This document shows, piece after piece, positions 1 through 11,000 of a stretch of 26,495 nucleotides of DNA. This DNA is from Priapulus caudatus (taxonomy: Eukaryota; Priapulida; Priapulimorpha; Priapulimorphida; Priapulidae). Numbering within the stretch: the first letter of the stretch is position 1; the number at the start of each line of letters is the position of its first letter. A program made the position numbers and the translations under genes. The notes under the pieces are model-generated. The model did no database searches, was not told where the DNA came from, and saw nothing but the letters and a program-made list of their open reading frames with translations. The stretch covers positions 361,618 through 388,112 of the forward strand of contig NW_014577240.1 in NCBI RefSeq assembly GCF_000485595.1, read 5' to 3'.

Positions 1-141
1 GAAGAAGAAGAAGAAGAAGAAGAAGAAGAAGAAGAAGAAGAAGAAGAAGGAAGAAGATAAAGAAAGAAGAAAAAGGAAGAAGAAGAAGAAGAAAAAGAAG
101 AAGAAGAAGAAGAAGAAGAAGAAGAAAAAGAAGAAGAAGAA
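1..141 (+). repeat. (GAA)n-type purine microsatellite
   Basis: About 140 bases of GAA/GAAAAA units with scattered interruptions, cut by the left window edge, in the intron upstream of the first lectin exon. Confidence 0.95.
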
Positions 142-331
142 ATAGCATTTAATAGTCACATGACAACGGTTTTTGTGTGCATTATTGTATACCAAGCACA
201 GTGATTTATTCACACGGTTCACCCGACACTGGCGAACAGGTTGACATGGGTTTCACAATATTTTCAATCATTACTATTTCAGTAACAGTATATTGAACGT
301 GCGATAGTATTTTCTATTCTTCTTTCAATAG

Positions 332-540
332 CTTCATCGGACTATACGACACGAATTCTGACGGAGACTATGAACTATGGGACGATGGGGAAATCACTGA
401 GCAGTGGGTGAACGATATCATCAAAGTTTCGCCCATGGTCGGCGATACTCAATATCAATGCGCGACAGCAGGCACGGACGTGGGTTTGCAGGTTGATAAC
501 TGTAGCGAGAAGCGTGAATTCATATGCAAACAAATTCCGG
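332..540 (+). CDS. Exon: C-terminal half of a C-type lectin-like domain
   Basis: The acceptor ends at 331 and the donor gtgagt starts at 541. The translation runs [20 protein letters not shown] and later reaches [14 protein letters not shown] Trp-Asp-Asp-Gly core followed by the final C-x(n)-C pair and the ending FICK is typical of the C-terminal half of C-type lectin domains. At the place where calcium-dependent members carry a WND motif, this exon has LQVDNC, so classical calcium/sugar coordination looks degenerate. The exon enters with one base completing a codon begun in an exon outside the window. Confidence 0.75.
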
Positions 541-2245
541 GTGAGTATAATTATATATCTAGCCTTCGCGATATATCCGCGAAAATAGTAATCCGACTCC
601 GATCATACTTGTATTTGCGCTCAAAAGGCGATGATGTCAACAACGACTTACAGAGTCACTCTATATGGGTCGTTCCATCGGGTTGGGGAACAAAGTGTGA
701 CATGATAGTGAAGCTCATAGGGTCTATGTCCCTCAGAGTACTGCCGGAACGTACCCGGGGTACGGTCCGGTATACCGGAACGTACCCTGGTAACTATCTG
801 ATATGGTTAGGGAGTAGGCGTAGGCGACTCCCTAGACTCGTTAGTGGAGTAGGCGAGGTACGGTCCGGCATATTAGATGGTACCAGGGTACGTTCCGGTA
901 TACCGGACCGTACCCAGGGTACGTTCCGGCAGTACCCTGGGGGGCATAGCCCCTCTCAGCGATAGTGAAATTTTGACAATGTTCAAAAAGTAAATCTATC
1001 CATGTCTTCGAATAAGAAAACTACCATACGTTAAAATTTAGAAATAATTATGTATTGTAGATGTGCAGGAAATTTGTCAGTGTACCATACATACACAATG
1101 GCCTGTCATAGAACTAGCTGTCATGGCGCTCCGACGTAACAAAAATTTCGACTGACACCACTGGTGTATTTTTGCACAAACACCGGTCAATTTTTAAGAA
1201 ACTGGATTTTCTTAAAAATATTTTTTCATACAAACAAACTTACAACTACTCAAACAACAAATTAAATATGATATGCTACATTTCCCCCCCGTGGAAGTAA
1301 CTTACAATTGAGTGAGTGGACGTAACAATTTGCGATATGTGTTGACACCATAGTTATGTCGAAGTGGTCGTTTTTTACGATCGCAGCTGATGTGTTTGGG
1401 ATTTTCAGACGGTGAAGGTTGTTTTTTATGGAGAGGTTTGGGTTATTTCTCGAACGTAAAACCATAAGAAAAATTTGGAAATATGCATTCTTAATATGAA
1501 ACGAAATACTTATTTTTATAGTTTCCATATGTCACACATTTTGTTACAAATAACTCCTGACACCATCATTTTGTTGTCTTTTTTTAACAGTGAAATTTTG
1601 TCCAATGCAGTGAAGTTTGGTCTTGTTTTGAAGCTTAGGTTTGCTTCTTTGAGACAAGCTACGGGTTAATAAAAAAAATGTCTGTGAATGAATCTTAAAA
1701 GCAACTTCAAATGTGATATTGCTGCATACGCACTGTTCCCCAACCTGATGGAATGACCCATATGCGAAAAGGCTCTTCTGTTTCATGCAACTATTTAGTA
1801 CTCGATAGCATGAATGTACTTATCTCGAAAATACCTAAGTGTTCTACCTAAGCGCATGCATAAACCTCTGCGAATACTGGAATTCTAAAAACGATCAGGT
1901 TTACTCGCGTAGTAATTTCTTGAATTAACCTATTCCACAACATGAGAATTTAGCAACGTCATCAAGACTTTTCGAATAACGAACAAAATATTTTCAGATG
2001 CCAGTAACGATTATGTGACAAATTTTCCGTCTTGCACTAATGACATAATACGTGAGAAAGCCACATCTTCGAGTACTACGTTGAGACATGAGCTTTTGAG
2101 AGATGGACTTTACAGGATCACTTACAACCGCGCTTCAACTGCTGTGGTCACGTGCAACTCTACCGGTACAACAACCTGCAAGAAACAGTCACGTATTATA
2201 TGTAATGTAGGATAGACCATCTCTCTAGTATGTCCGTAATCTTCA

Positions 2246-2280
<35 letters not shown>

Positions 2281-4312
2281 ACGTTTTTCCCCGTCACGCG
2301 GGACGCTCCCACTGTTCGACCACTGGATTGTACGAGTCAACACAAGAACAAACAACACAACTTAAAAGTAAAAGTGTTCACGCCGGGAATAGGCCCGGGG
2401 CTTTATTCCGCCCTGGTCATCAGACCAGGGTGAGCATAAAATACGGTGCAATATTCCTCGCAGCGTAACGCCCGAGTACATAAAATATCAATGCGACTAT
2501 AGGCACTAGGCCTTACCAAGACGATCGTCTGTAGGAAGATGACAACTCCGTGCAGAGATCGTCGGTAGAGGTCTCAGTGTTGTACCTTGCGTTGTGTTTA
2601 TCCTCCTCGCGGCAGCTCTTCCCTCAGCTCCAGGCTGATACTGACTGGTCTCTACCACTGGCCAGTCACTGGCTAACTAGCAGGCTGACTAGCTACAGAC
2701 TGACTAGCAGGCTGACTGCGGACTGACTGCCGGTTCTCTGGAGAGCGCAGTATATATACGCCTCGGAGCGTGTGTGTACGGCTTCAACACACGTCAATCA
2801 TACGCCAGGAAGAGGTAGCCAAGCACGTCGGCATCACACGTGACACGCACGTCAGCTTCAGTGTCACGAGTACGGCGCAATACAAGCTCGTGTCAAGCAC
2901 GTGTACATTGCCCCTGCATGCGGGGATGAGGCCTCCATCACCCGGGGATGCTGGGCAGACTGCAGGGGGTAGAACGCGGGGATGTGGCGCTGCGACAGAC
3001 CGAAATTCGTTACATATATATATATATATGTGTGCGCGTGCGCGCGTGTGTGTGTGCTTGTGTGTGTGAATTGTCACGCACGCACATAATGACAAGATCT
3101 TTAACACATCAATGTTATATATATTGTCCTATATATTTTTTCAGCCATGTGCTTTCGCAGATTAGTATCTGGTAGACCTAGTGTACTGGCCGAAGATCAG
3201 GGATGGAAAGAATGGAACCGACTACATTACAACACTATCGAACAAAATTGGTTCAAGGACTTCAACACCGTTGAATCAATACATATTCAGGTTCTTGACT
3301 TTTTTATCAGTTACGACTTTGTTATGATCACCTCATGGCACGATCCTAAACCAGCATGTTATTTTTTTTATCATTGCCGTCTCCACTGAGCGTCCGTCTG
3401 TCCACTGCCGTTTGCACTTACAACACCTTCAGTCACTAGGCAGCATTACCCTGCACATATAGGCGCGTTGGGGATGACGCCCATCGTCTGCATAAGTGGT
3501 TGGAGGTTAGGTACAGGACCAGAACCAGGACCAGGTAGGTAAGGTGGATCATCACAAATTAATGTATATCTTTTGTTGGCAGCTGACGTTTAACCAGCCC
3601 CATGTGATCACAGGAGTCGCCACACAGGGCGTCGCCACGTGTGGCTCCAGCAGTTCGAGTTGCTCTGTCGAAAACTTTACACTCCTATACGAAGATGGCC
3701 CATCGGGGACCTATGTTACGGCAGGGGTAAGTGCTTAGTGTAAATCTATAAGTAGTTATGTAGGTCTACAAAGCGCGAACATCCATATTAAATAGGTAAT
3801 TTAAAATATCATTGTATGGGCTTTCTCTGTTGATCGGCACATTTGCTATTGGCATTTATTTCTTAAACCCGTGAATACGTTATTGTTTAAAATATGAATC
3901 CTAATTTTACGTATACAAGTAACAACAAATCGATGTTCTTTTCCCCGTATGCCAGACATTCGAGGCCGTAGTGAGTAGATTGGACGTGACCACGCCAAGG
4001 GTCAACATGCTTCAACCTCACATCACCACAGCGAAGCTGAAATTTATGGTGAAAAGTTTTGTTACTTTCCCGGTACTTAAAGTAGAAGTCCTTGGATGCA
4101 GCGTAGCAGAACACGAGGCCATGCCAGGTTTGATATAACACATTGTGACTCGGATGTAGAGTGTGTTTGCGGCGCAGTGATGCTGCCTATATGCAACCTA
4201 CATTCGAAACGCACATGGCCACGCTCGCACGTACACACGCGTGCACGTACACACGCGCACAGGTACACACGCGCGCACGTACACACGCGCGCACGTACAC
4301 ACGCGCGCACAC

Positions 4313-4367
<55 letters not shown>

Positions 4368-4422
4368 CACCACGCACACACGCACTCACACACGCGCGCG
4401 CACACACACATACACGCACGCA

Positions 4423-4454
<32 letters not shown>

Positions 4455-5817
4455 CACACATACATAAACCACGTATGTTTTTCCGCTAACTCTACATAAA
4501 GGCTCTCCTAACCACCCTAACGGAAAGTCATGCACTGCTTTACCACCCACAGCAAAGTTGAATCACTGTTACTTGGATGACGTCAACAGTGAGAGTTTTA
4601 CGGATATCGGCGGCATAAGCGCCCACGTTCATCACTGCGAGTCCGCCTGCAAGAAGCACAGCTTCTATGCTAAAGATCCGTCAGTCCCAAACAAATGCTG
4701 GTGTGTGCGTGGTCCCTTCGGCACATACGGCCAAGTAGAACCTGACAACGACTCGTGCTGCGTGTCGCCGTTCAATAATGGAAACATAACAGGAAGGTTC
4801 ATCTACGTGGCTGGTCAAGGTACCACTCACACGAATAGTGAATAACAGTCAGTGTAAACTGTGAATCTTTGCACATATCTTGGTAGATATCTGGTCTGGG
4901 CGGGAATGCGTCTAGTAATAGAAAGCCAATCTGTGTTGTAACCACCATATTTCAGTGTTAAAATATGGTGAGGACCAAATTTATTATCATTAGAATTTAA
5001 GCGTGAGTAAAGAATAAACGTGTAAATTAAAGTAGCAAAGGCCGAATGGATAATAGTTAATGGAATAAGTGTTAAGTCGTGAATGTTATATTATATAACA
5101 TTCACGACTCAAACATGTTATTTGAAGAGTTTAGGATTTGCGGTCTCGTTTAGTCATGGATTTTGCGTGCAAGAGCTAGGAACTAGCTTATTTGATTCCG
5201 CTGAAATCAGTTCGAATAGCTCAGCTTTCTAATTAACGTTAAGAAATCACACTTTCTTCGACTGCGCCCCTGGATAAGGCACTTCTCTGTACTTTTTTTT
5301 ATAATGTTCTGTAGGAACGGAAATCGTTACATATAGCCTGCAAATCGATAAACGAGAAGAAAATAGAATGCAATTAACATCTTTATATGAAAACATTCTT
5401 GCAGGGACACCTCCGGAATTGAATGCTGAATGCGCAGAGCATGTGACAACATACCCAGCAACAACACACCCAGCAACGACACAACCAACAAGGACACTAC
5501 CAGCACCGACACAACCAGCAACGACACAACCAGCAACGACACAACCAGCAACGACACAACCAGCAACGACACAACCAGCAACGACACAACCAGCAACAAC
5601 ACAACCAGCAACAACACAACCAGGAACAACACAACCAGCAACGACACAACCAGGAACTACACAACCAGCAACGACACAGCCAGCAACGACACAACCAACA
5701 ACAACACAACCAGCAACGACACAACCAGGAACTACACAACCAGGAACTACACAACCAGCAACAACACAACCAGCAAGGACTACGACAGCAAAACCAAAGA
5801 TACCACGTAATGTTTGA
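332..5817 (+). CDS. Secreted mosaic protein, 3' part: C-type lectin / discoidin / WSC-like / mucin tail (spliced, partial)
   Basis: I reconstruct seven exons: 332-540, 1998-2201, 3145-3290, 3583-3726, 3956-4127, 4502-4819 and 5405-5817. They join in one open frame of about 534 residues with no internal stop. Junctions are GT-AG, mostly with clear donors (gtgagt at 541, gtaagt at 3727) and ttttcag-type acceptors. Most module boundaries are phase 1, the hallmark of shuffled extracellular domains. Domain order is C-terminal half of a C-type lectin domain, an unidentified Cys-containing module, a discoidin-like domain, a WSC-like Cys-rich module, and a Thr/Pro repeat tail. All modules are extracellular types, so the product is probably secreted or cell-surface and may bind glycans, but this is inference. 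The signal peptide and first lectin half lie left of the window. The stop used here is TGA at 5815-5817; an alternative splice to a short last exon (5917-5957) is possible. No transmembrane segment is visible. Confidence 0.75.
719..954. mobile_element. MITE family A, copy 1
   Basis: A 236-bp element with inverted ends: GGGTCTATG... then ACTGCCGGAACGTACC on the left, mirrored by GGTACGTTCCGGCAGTACC and GGGGCATAGCCCC on the right. Inner inverted motifs TCCGGTATACCGGA occur on both sides. It is nearly identical to 12577-12854 apart from the telomere-like insert there. It lies in the intron after the C-type lectin exon. The rest of that intron (541-718, 955-1997) shows nothing recognisable. Confidence 0.8.
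1998..2201 (+). CDS. Exon: unidentified Cys-containing extracellular module
   Basis: The exon follows a ttttcag acceptor and has phase 1 on both sides, so it is a self-contained shuffling unit. It encodes about 68 residues starting [13 protein letters not shown], with three visible cysteines and a CNSTGTTTC segment holding an N-glycosylation-type NST. I chose the donor gtaatg at 2202 because only phase 1 keeps the next exon open; reading on would reach a stop at 2213. I do not recognise the domain. It may be the N-terminal cap of the following discoidin-like domain. Confidence 0.6.
2249..2276. repeat. (TA)n microsatellite
   Basis: A run of alternating TA. The LTR that follows was inserted in or beside it, since TA repeats also resume at 3015. 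Confidence 0.9.
2277..3014 (-). mobile_element. Probable solo LTR of a retrotransposon
   Basis: A 738-bp block that begins TGTAACG and ends CGTTACA, the TG...CA inverted ends of LTRs, flanked by TA repeats on both sides. On the - strand it shows a TATA box (about 2758-2751) and, about 345 bp on, an AATAAA (2407-2402) next to a hairpin (CCCTGGT...ACCAGGG, 2411-2430), the order expected in an LTR. No internal retrotransposon genes are present. The 5-bp target duplication cannot be read because the target is itself repetitive. Confidence 0.6.
3015..3066. repeat. TA / TG microsatellite
   Basis: Alternating TA passing into TG/CG runs directly after the LTR end. Confidence 0.85.
3145..4127 (+). 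CDS. Exons 3145-3290, 3583-3726, 3956-4127: discoidin-like (F5/8 type C) domain
   Basis: The three exons join in phase 0. The joined protein has the layout of a discoidin domain: [17 protein letters not shown], then [20 protein letters not shown] (the conserved strand that ends in GVATQG), then [14 protein letters not shown], then [12 protein letters not shown] and finally VLKVEVLGC with the closing cysteine. Discoidin domains bind lipids, glycans or collagen at the cell surface. The donor after 3290 (gttctt) is weak, but the phase and domain continuity support it. The exon at 3956 follows a good pyrimidine tract, and its donor at 4128 is gtttga. Confidence 0.78.
4228..4462. repeat. Compound CA/CG microsatellite with minisatellite-like units
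   Basis: Begins with repeated units of the form acacgcgcgcacgt, passes into a pure CA run, then (CGCA)n and CA again. It fills most of the intron between the discoidin and WSC exons. Alternating purine-pyrimidine sequence of this kind can adopt Z-DNA. Confidence 0.92.
4502..4819 (+). CDS. Exon: WSC-like cysteine-rich module
   Basis: This phase 1-1 exon encodes about 106 residues. Key stretches are [48 protein letters not shown] and GRFIYVAG. The spacing CY-x-D, C-x3-C, C-W-C and a final hydrophobic strand resembles WSC carbohydrate-binding modules, although the usual CGG near the end is replaced. The acceptor sits right after a CA microsatellite, and the donor is gtacca at 4820. Confidence 0.6.
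5076..5108. repeat. Perfect 15-bp-arm palindrome
   Basis: GTCGTGAATGTTATA, spacer tta, then its exact reverse complement. It lies in the intron 4820-5404, which otherwise shows nothing recognisable. Confidence 0.9.
5405..5817 (+). CDS. Exon: Thr/Pro mucin-like repeat tail
   Basis: After ttgcag the frame reads [18 protein letters not shown]. It then runs into about twenty degenerate copies of a five-residue ATTQP unit encoded by a 15-bp tandem repeat, and ends [11 protein letters not shown] with a TGA stop at 5815-5817. Such Thr/Pro arrays are normally heavily O-glycosylated stalks. Copies differ by scattered base changes (Gly or Thr replacing Ala in several). A gtaatg donor at 5807 with phase 1 offers an alternative end. 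Confidence 0.65.
5449..5775 (+). repeat. 15-bp coding tandem repeat
   Basis: About twenty copies of a unit like caacgacacaaccag, encoding the Thr/Pro stalk. The copies vary mostly at the third base of one codon and by Ala/Gly changes. Confidence 0.93.
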
Positions 5818-7379
5818 CTTTGGCAACAATCGAGTAGTACAAAACTTAGAAATCAATGCAGTTGAGATCCATAGCGAAGTTTATATCCATTAAGAAATTC
5901 GTTATCTTCTGTACAGCCTTGTTGGTACAAACAGTTATATTTGGTAAAGCTACCTAATAATGCATCTAGCTTGCCTACACCTTTAAATGACAACCCTGTT
6001 GCTTACCGGTGCGAAAGCGACCAGCAATGCTGCCAGTAAAATGCTTTGGCAACGTGATGGCATTATTGCGTAACTTCCCCAATGCTATAAGGAGTGATAG
6101 TTATGTGGAGATGGCATACATCATTCATCAAATCTCTTGTTAGATCTCTACTTGGTTATAATTATCAGCTCTTTGCAAGACACACTGCAAAAATACCAGG
6201 GACGTGATGATGACACAGTAACCGGTAGGTGCAGATCTCATACTGATGATTATGAATTTTTCTATACTCGATTGCCCTTACCTATTAACGTAGGATCGTG
6301 TGAGATGAATTGAATTTACTTCATTCCATTTTTACTGCCGCTGAAAATTTATAGAACTTATACATTTGGCTTTGCATGTTCATGAATGAATAGCATGTCT
6401 GTTATTGTCCCAATTCCTCATTAATTTTTTCCTATACATTTCGCTGCTCAAAACGTGTGCAAAGCCGTTGCATGACATCTAGCTTGTGCCCTTTCCCTGT
6501 GTCCTCGTGTGGAAGAATAATAGGTGGAGCGTGTAATGTGGTTGCAGAAACAGTTATCATTGCATTACTGTATGCAGAGTGTGGTTACTAATTTAAGGAA
6601 GTGGTTAGCAACAGCTATAGTGTGGTCAGTAATAGTAAAGGAGTGGTACGTGACAATAAGAGTGTCGACTAATATAAAAAGCATGATTTTAGAACAGGTA
6701 GAAATTCTTGACATTTCTCATTAAAGGAATATTTGCGAGATTCTTGCTAAATCCGAATAAAATATAACAAAATATAGTCTCACCTCGCAGCGGATATATC
6801 ACTGGTTACACTAATTTGAAAAACACTAAGATTTTATGCAGTCATAGCATAGAAAATGGGATACGAACACATCGTAACACAACGAAAATAACATCAAGTC
6901 GCGAGATTTGTTAAACGTGTCAACTTGTAATTTGCCTGTGCTAACAAGATTGTGTGAGCAACGTGTAAGTCTATGGACGATAGCTGGCGCTACTAACTGG
7001 TCCAAGATTACAAGAAAGGGCGGTGGTAATCAAACGAATTCAAAACTTCAAGTTTTGGTGAATATGAAGGTTCTAATTATATACATTTTATCGTAATTCA
7101 AGACAGTTGGTGTTACTCAAGCAATAACGGTAGGTATCATAAAAGTTGAGAAAACAGTAGATAATTCTCGAAATTATGGCTTAAAGCACCAACAATTTAC
7201 CAATATATTGCATAAGAATATAGCGATTCCTCTGGAAGACATTTGAATTCGTTAAAAATGAAGAAAAGTTTTCAGAAAGCTCTGACATGATTGAAACAAA
7301 ATAAAATAAAATCAGTGAAGACGTTCACTTAATGCACGTCGGTGATGGTGGTGCCGCAAGAGACACCACCTCAACACGA
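5818..7379. other. Intergenic region between convergent genes
   Basis: I see no convincing coding segment on either strand apart from the weak candidate exon at 5917. Around 6530-6670 there is a loose repetition of GTGGTTA/GTGGTCA motifs. AATAAA occurs near 6756 on the + strand. Confidence 0.5.
5917..5957 (+). CDS. Possible alternative terminal exon of the lectin-mosaic gene
   Basis: A good acceptor (atcttctgtacag) precedes 5917. Spliced from the donor at 5807 in phase 1, it would add PLLVQTVIFGKAT and a TAA stop. The tail is short and has no recognisable similarity, so this is only a possibility. An AATAAA near 6756 could serve as a distal poly(A) signal. Confidence 0.2.
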
Positions 7380-8075
7380 CTAGAGCTTCTTGAAACAATC
7401 ACTGCAGTAAAACTGATTTAATGTGACAGTCATATCCAGTAAACATTCTTCAGGTGACTGAGCTATATCCTCACTAGACGGTGCCACGAGCTGAAAGTCA
7501 GCGCTTGCAAGTAGTAGCTTCAGGTGTTGATAAGTTCTTCCCAAGTCGAACAGGAGGTGATGTGGTGACAAGGTGGGTGACTTGGCATTGGGGTGTTGTA
7601 ACTTGTTGCTGCATTTGTTGCACCCAGCTCTATCTGGCCCCTCATGAATGCCACACTGCACTTCTTCTCGATCATGCCCTAGATGTTTCTCTTCCTCCCA
7701 CTTACGACCTCGCAGCTGTGCAGCTTTCTGCTCATGACCTTGCACCTGCACTTCTTCTCGATCATGACCTTCATGATCCACTTCCTTACTCGTAGGACCC
7801 TGACATTGCTCACAGCTATCAGGGCTGGGTTCTCCAGCATGCCAACAATCACATTCTCTTTCCTCTCCCCGTTCACACGTGCTGCTGGTTGGCAGCACAG
7901 GTTGTGGTGCGTGGTCCCCAGTGCATGACACATCATTGGGCATATAGCTGTCACAGCCACAACAGCGAGCTAGCCGGCATAACGTCTTGAGTCGCTTCAG
8001 TCTGTGCCGTGCAATCGCTGTGAGAAGGTTGGCAAAATTGAAGTAGTCGATGCCACTGTAAGCTTGCAAGACCAC
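7380..8075 (-). CDS. JMJD4: JMJD4 coding exon 7 with lineage-specific Cys-rich insertion
   Basis: The start VVLQAYSGIDYFNFANLLTA and the end (HHLLFDLGRTYQHLKLL, then LASADFQLVA) match the helical C-terminus of JMJD4. Between them lie about 110 residues not expected in the family. One part is Cys-rich (LCRLARCCGCDSYM, CERGEERECDC, CEQCQG). A charged part has two copies of GHDREEVQ, and CNKC follows. The repeat is also visible as DNA (two copies of a unit starting gcacttcttctcgatcatg on the + strand). The TAG stop is at 7380-7382. Confidence 0.88.
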   Translation of the reverse strand: MVLQAYSGIDYFNFANLLTAIARHRLKRLKTLCRLARCCGCDSYMPNDVSCTGDHAPQPVLPTSSTCERGEERECDCWHAGEPSPDSCEQCQGPTSKEVDHEGHDREEVQVQGHEQKAAQLRGRKWEEEKHLGHDREEVQCGIHEGPDRAGCNKCSNKLQHPNAKSPTLSPHHLLFDLGRTYQHLKLLLASADFQLVAPSSEDIAQSPEECLLDMTVTLNQFYCSDCFKKL

Positions 8076-11000
8076 CTAAGCAAAGAATCAGAATAACCGT
8101 GAGATTATGAATGGTAAATGGAGTGGCTAGGCTCTAGTGCTATTCCATTTATTTTGCTGGTTGAGTTACGATTTTTGGCTCGAATTTCCAGCTTTTCGGG
8201 AAGGTAGAAATCGTCAGGAGAGAGGCAGTGGTGCACTAGTAGATAGCACGCTTGAATTCAGATGGAAAGGTCTGGGGCCCGTTGTCAGAAACAAAATTAG
8301 TCTTAACATTAGCATTAACATTAACTTCCACTCGAAAACCGTTGACAGAAACATTGCAAAGTTACGAGAATGAAAAATCTTCGGAAATTTCCTCCTAACA
8401 TTACGAGAGGCCAGACCCTCTCGTAACTTTAATATTAGGATGAAAATAATATAGTTACACTCAGAATTACAATTACAGTGATAGTATATTTTATATTAAT
8501 GAGTAAAATGTGTTTTTCATCTCGCGTTACAGTGTGAGAATTTGTCTTGTTGTGCAGAATAAATTCATGACCACGTCGTTTTTCATCAAATATTATTTAT
8601 ATGTGGTTAGCCATCATAATATGCATAAATTACTGTGATGTACAATAAATGTGTATGAATTTGAATTTTGTGATCGATTCTCATCCAATCAGCAGCCTTG
8701 TGACATGAAATTATGAAGTTCCTGTTATCGTGAGTTTGCTCGTAGCTACGATGTGTTTCTGTCAACGCTACTCTCGTAGCATTAACATTAGTCGTAAGTG
8801 TTATCTTAGCATTAACATTAGCATTAACTTTACGATGTTTCTGACAACGGGCCCCTGGGATTCAAGCCCCATTGTGGTTACCGTTGTTGTGCCCCTGGTC
8901 AATGAACTTTATCCCGACTTGCTTTGACACCTATTGTAAAATGGGGTTATCTCGCCAGTGTAAGGTGAACAACCTCCCCTCATAATAGCGAATAGCTTCA
9001 CTGGAGAAAACCTCTTAATAAAACCAAGGCAACACGGTTGCCGAGAGCCTATGTTCTATGATTGGAGCCAAAGCGGCTAACAAAATATTTGAGGATTCGA
9101 ATGTCGTCAATGAAAAATAACTATGATACCATTAACTATTGTGAGGAGAGAAATTTGTGAAGATGGGGAATGATCGATCATGACTACGGCACTGGAGAAG
9201 CACAACAGTTAAAAACTCATTAAAGAAGATATCAACAGTTGACATCAGAAGATATCTCTGATCTGTAGGCTTTCACATATATCAGGAGTGAATACAAACA
9301 AATTGTGTTTATTCACTTCTGATATACATCGTAGAGTTCATAACCTGGGGCCCATTGCCAGAAACAAAATTAGTCTTACCATTAACTTTACGATGTTTCT
9401 GACAACGACCCCCTGGGTTCATGATGAACAGTGAGTGAATATTGACAAAGATTTACTACTACATATAAATACTCAGAAATACCTTCAAATGCACAGAATT
9501 ATGTCACAGAAATGCAAGACTGACAAGAGACAGGCTTGTAGTAATCATTTAAATAGTGTGTAAACTATCTACCTGCCAATTACACACCTGACATTGTTGT
9601 TCCCAGCCCTCCATGTCGCTGACATCCTCTATCTCATGCTGCACCTCTATGAGGGTTGCCTGCAGCATGTTCCACATGATGTCAATGTTGAAGCCGTTTA
9701 CCCAGTTGTGGTTAAGGGATATCGTATCTTCCTGCGATGAACACAAGTTCACAAAAATATGAGATACGTATGCATGACTAAAACTAAAAGCATAGTTTAA
9801 AACAAAGGGCTTGAATTTCAATGCAGCTCCAATGGTAAGTGCTGTGGTTGGCACCACTTCCTAGCTGCGATATCCCTAAAAATAAGACGATATTCCCTGC
9901 AATACACTGCTATGGCTACCCTCAGTAATTTACCTTGATTTCCAACAAATTCCATTTTGTACATATGTATTTGTCTTTTTGGCACATGCAATATCAAAAG
10001 TTAATGTGAGTTAAAGTTGATAAATAAGAAGTGGTTGCATTGGTGCACCTCTAACTTGCTATGGTACCCTGAAATTTCTGATTAAGCCCAAAACAACATT
10101 TGCCTTGATATAATATATAGCATATATATTATCATCTATGTCATAATATATGCCTATATAGCATTTGACAATTTTTTGACATTTTGATTGGTTTTTAGAC
10201 AATCATGGCAAGCAGTTACCAGATTCCAGACTTGATGATGCCATCCACTTGGTACAAATATCAGCTGACCAGCTTCTTGAATCACCTCAAACTTCTGAAT
10301 CAGCTCTGGGTGGTTAGGAAAACTGAAAAAAAGACAATAGTATCATGATAACAAATCGTTATTTGAAACAATCATGATAAATTACCCAGATAAACATAGA
10401 TTATATACTCAAATCTGTACATAAGGCTCACTTAAGACAAATGTCAAAAGTGTCCTTATCCGTGAATGTTTCACAGAAATTATCTGACTGTATAACTACT
10501 CCTTGAAGAAATGTGAAATGATCTTTACAGACAGATGTCTATTCTATAGAGGTGACCACTGACACAGGTTTGACTGAATACATAATATTACGAGTTACTA
10601 TCATATTTGCTTAGCTCACTGAGAGGGTGTAGCAAGCAATAAATTTATTTAAATGAAATAAGTGTAACTCAAGTTGAAAACAGCAGTAAATACTACATTA
10701 TAAAACCTGATAAAATTTGTTCATGTATTTCTTACAGTTTGTTGTCGTTCAGATCTGGTGAATCGAGATCATAGGCCAGGTTGCCATTGCAGTCCCGCAA
10801 GCATTCCTCTTGTCCAGGTGGCACCAGAATCCACTTTTTGCGACCGCAGATATTAGCTGACCAACTATAGGAACGGAACACATCAGCATGGAAGGGGGTC
10901 CTGTACAAAATAGACATTATGATTCATTCAAATAAATCAAGCGCTATGCACATCTGCCACCAATTTTCAAGAGTTAGCATGTTTTTATTCTTCTGGTTAA

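Noticed and set aside
408-965. 185-codon open frame at the left end
   Set aside because: Only the part up to 540 is exon. The rest reads through a gtgagt donor and into a MITE.
4077-4499. Several overlapping His/Thr or Cys/Val frames on both strands
   Set aside because: These are translations of the CA microsatellite and have no coding character.
5449-5775. CRISPR array
   Set aside because: The repeats are contiguous 15-bp coding units without spacers, in an animal gene.
5327-5856. Leu/Val-rich and Cys/Trp/Leu-rich frames opposite the Thr/Pro exon
   Set aside because: Antisense shadows of the 15-bp coding repeat.
6524-7096. Additional exons of the lectin gene or an independent small gene
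   Set aside because: The open frames show no domain, no matching splice phase and biased low-complexity composition.
7481-7960. Frames overlapping JMJD4 exon 7
   Set aside because: Other-frame shadows of a well-supported exon; the conserved JMJD4 ends fix the true frame.
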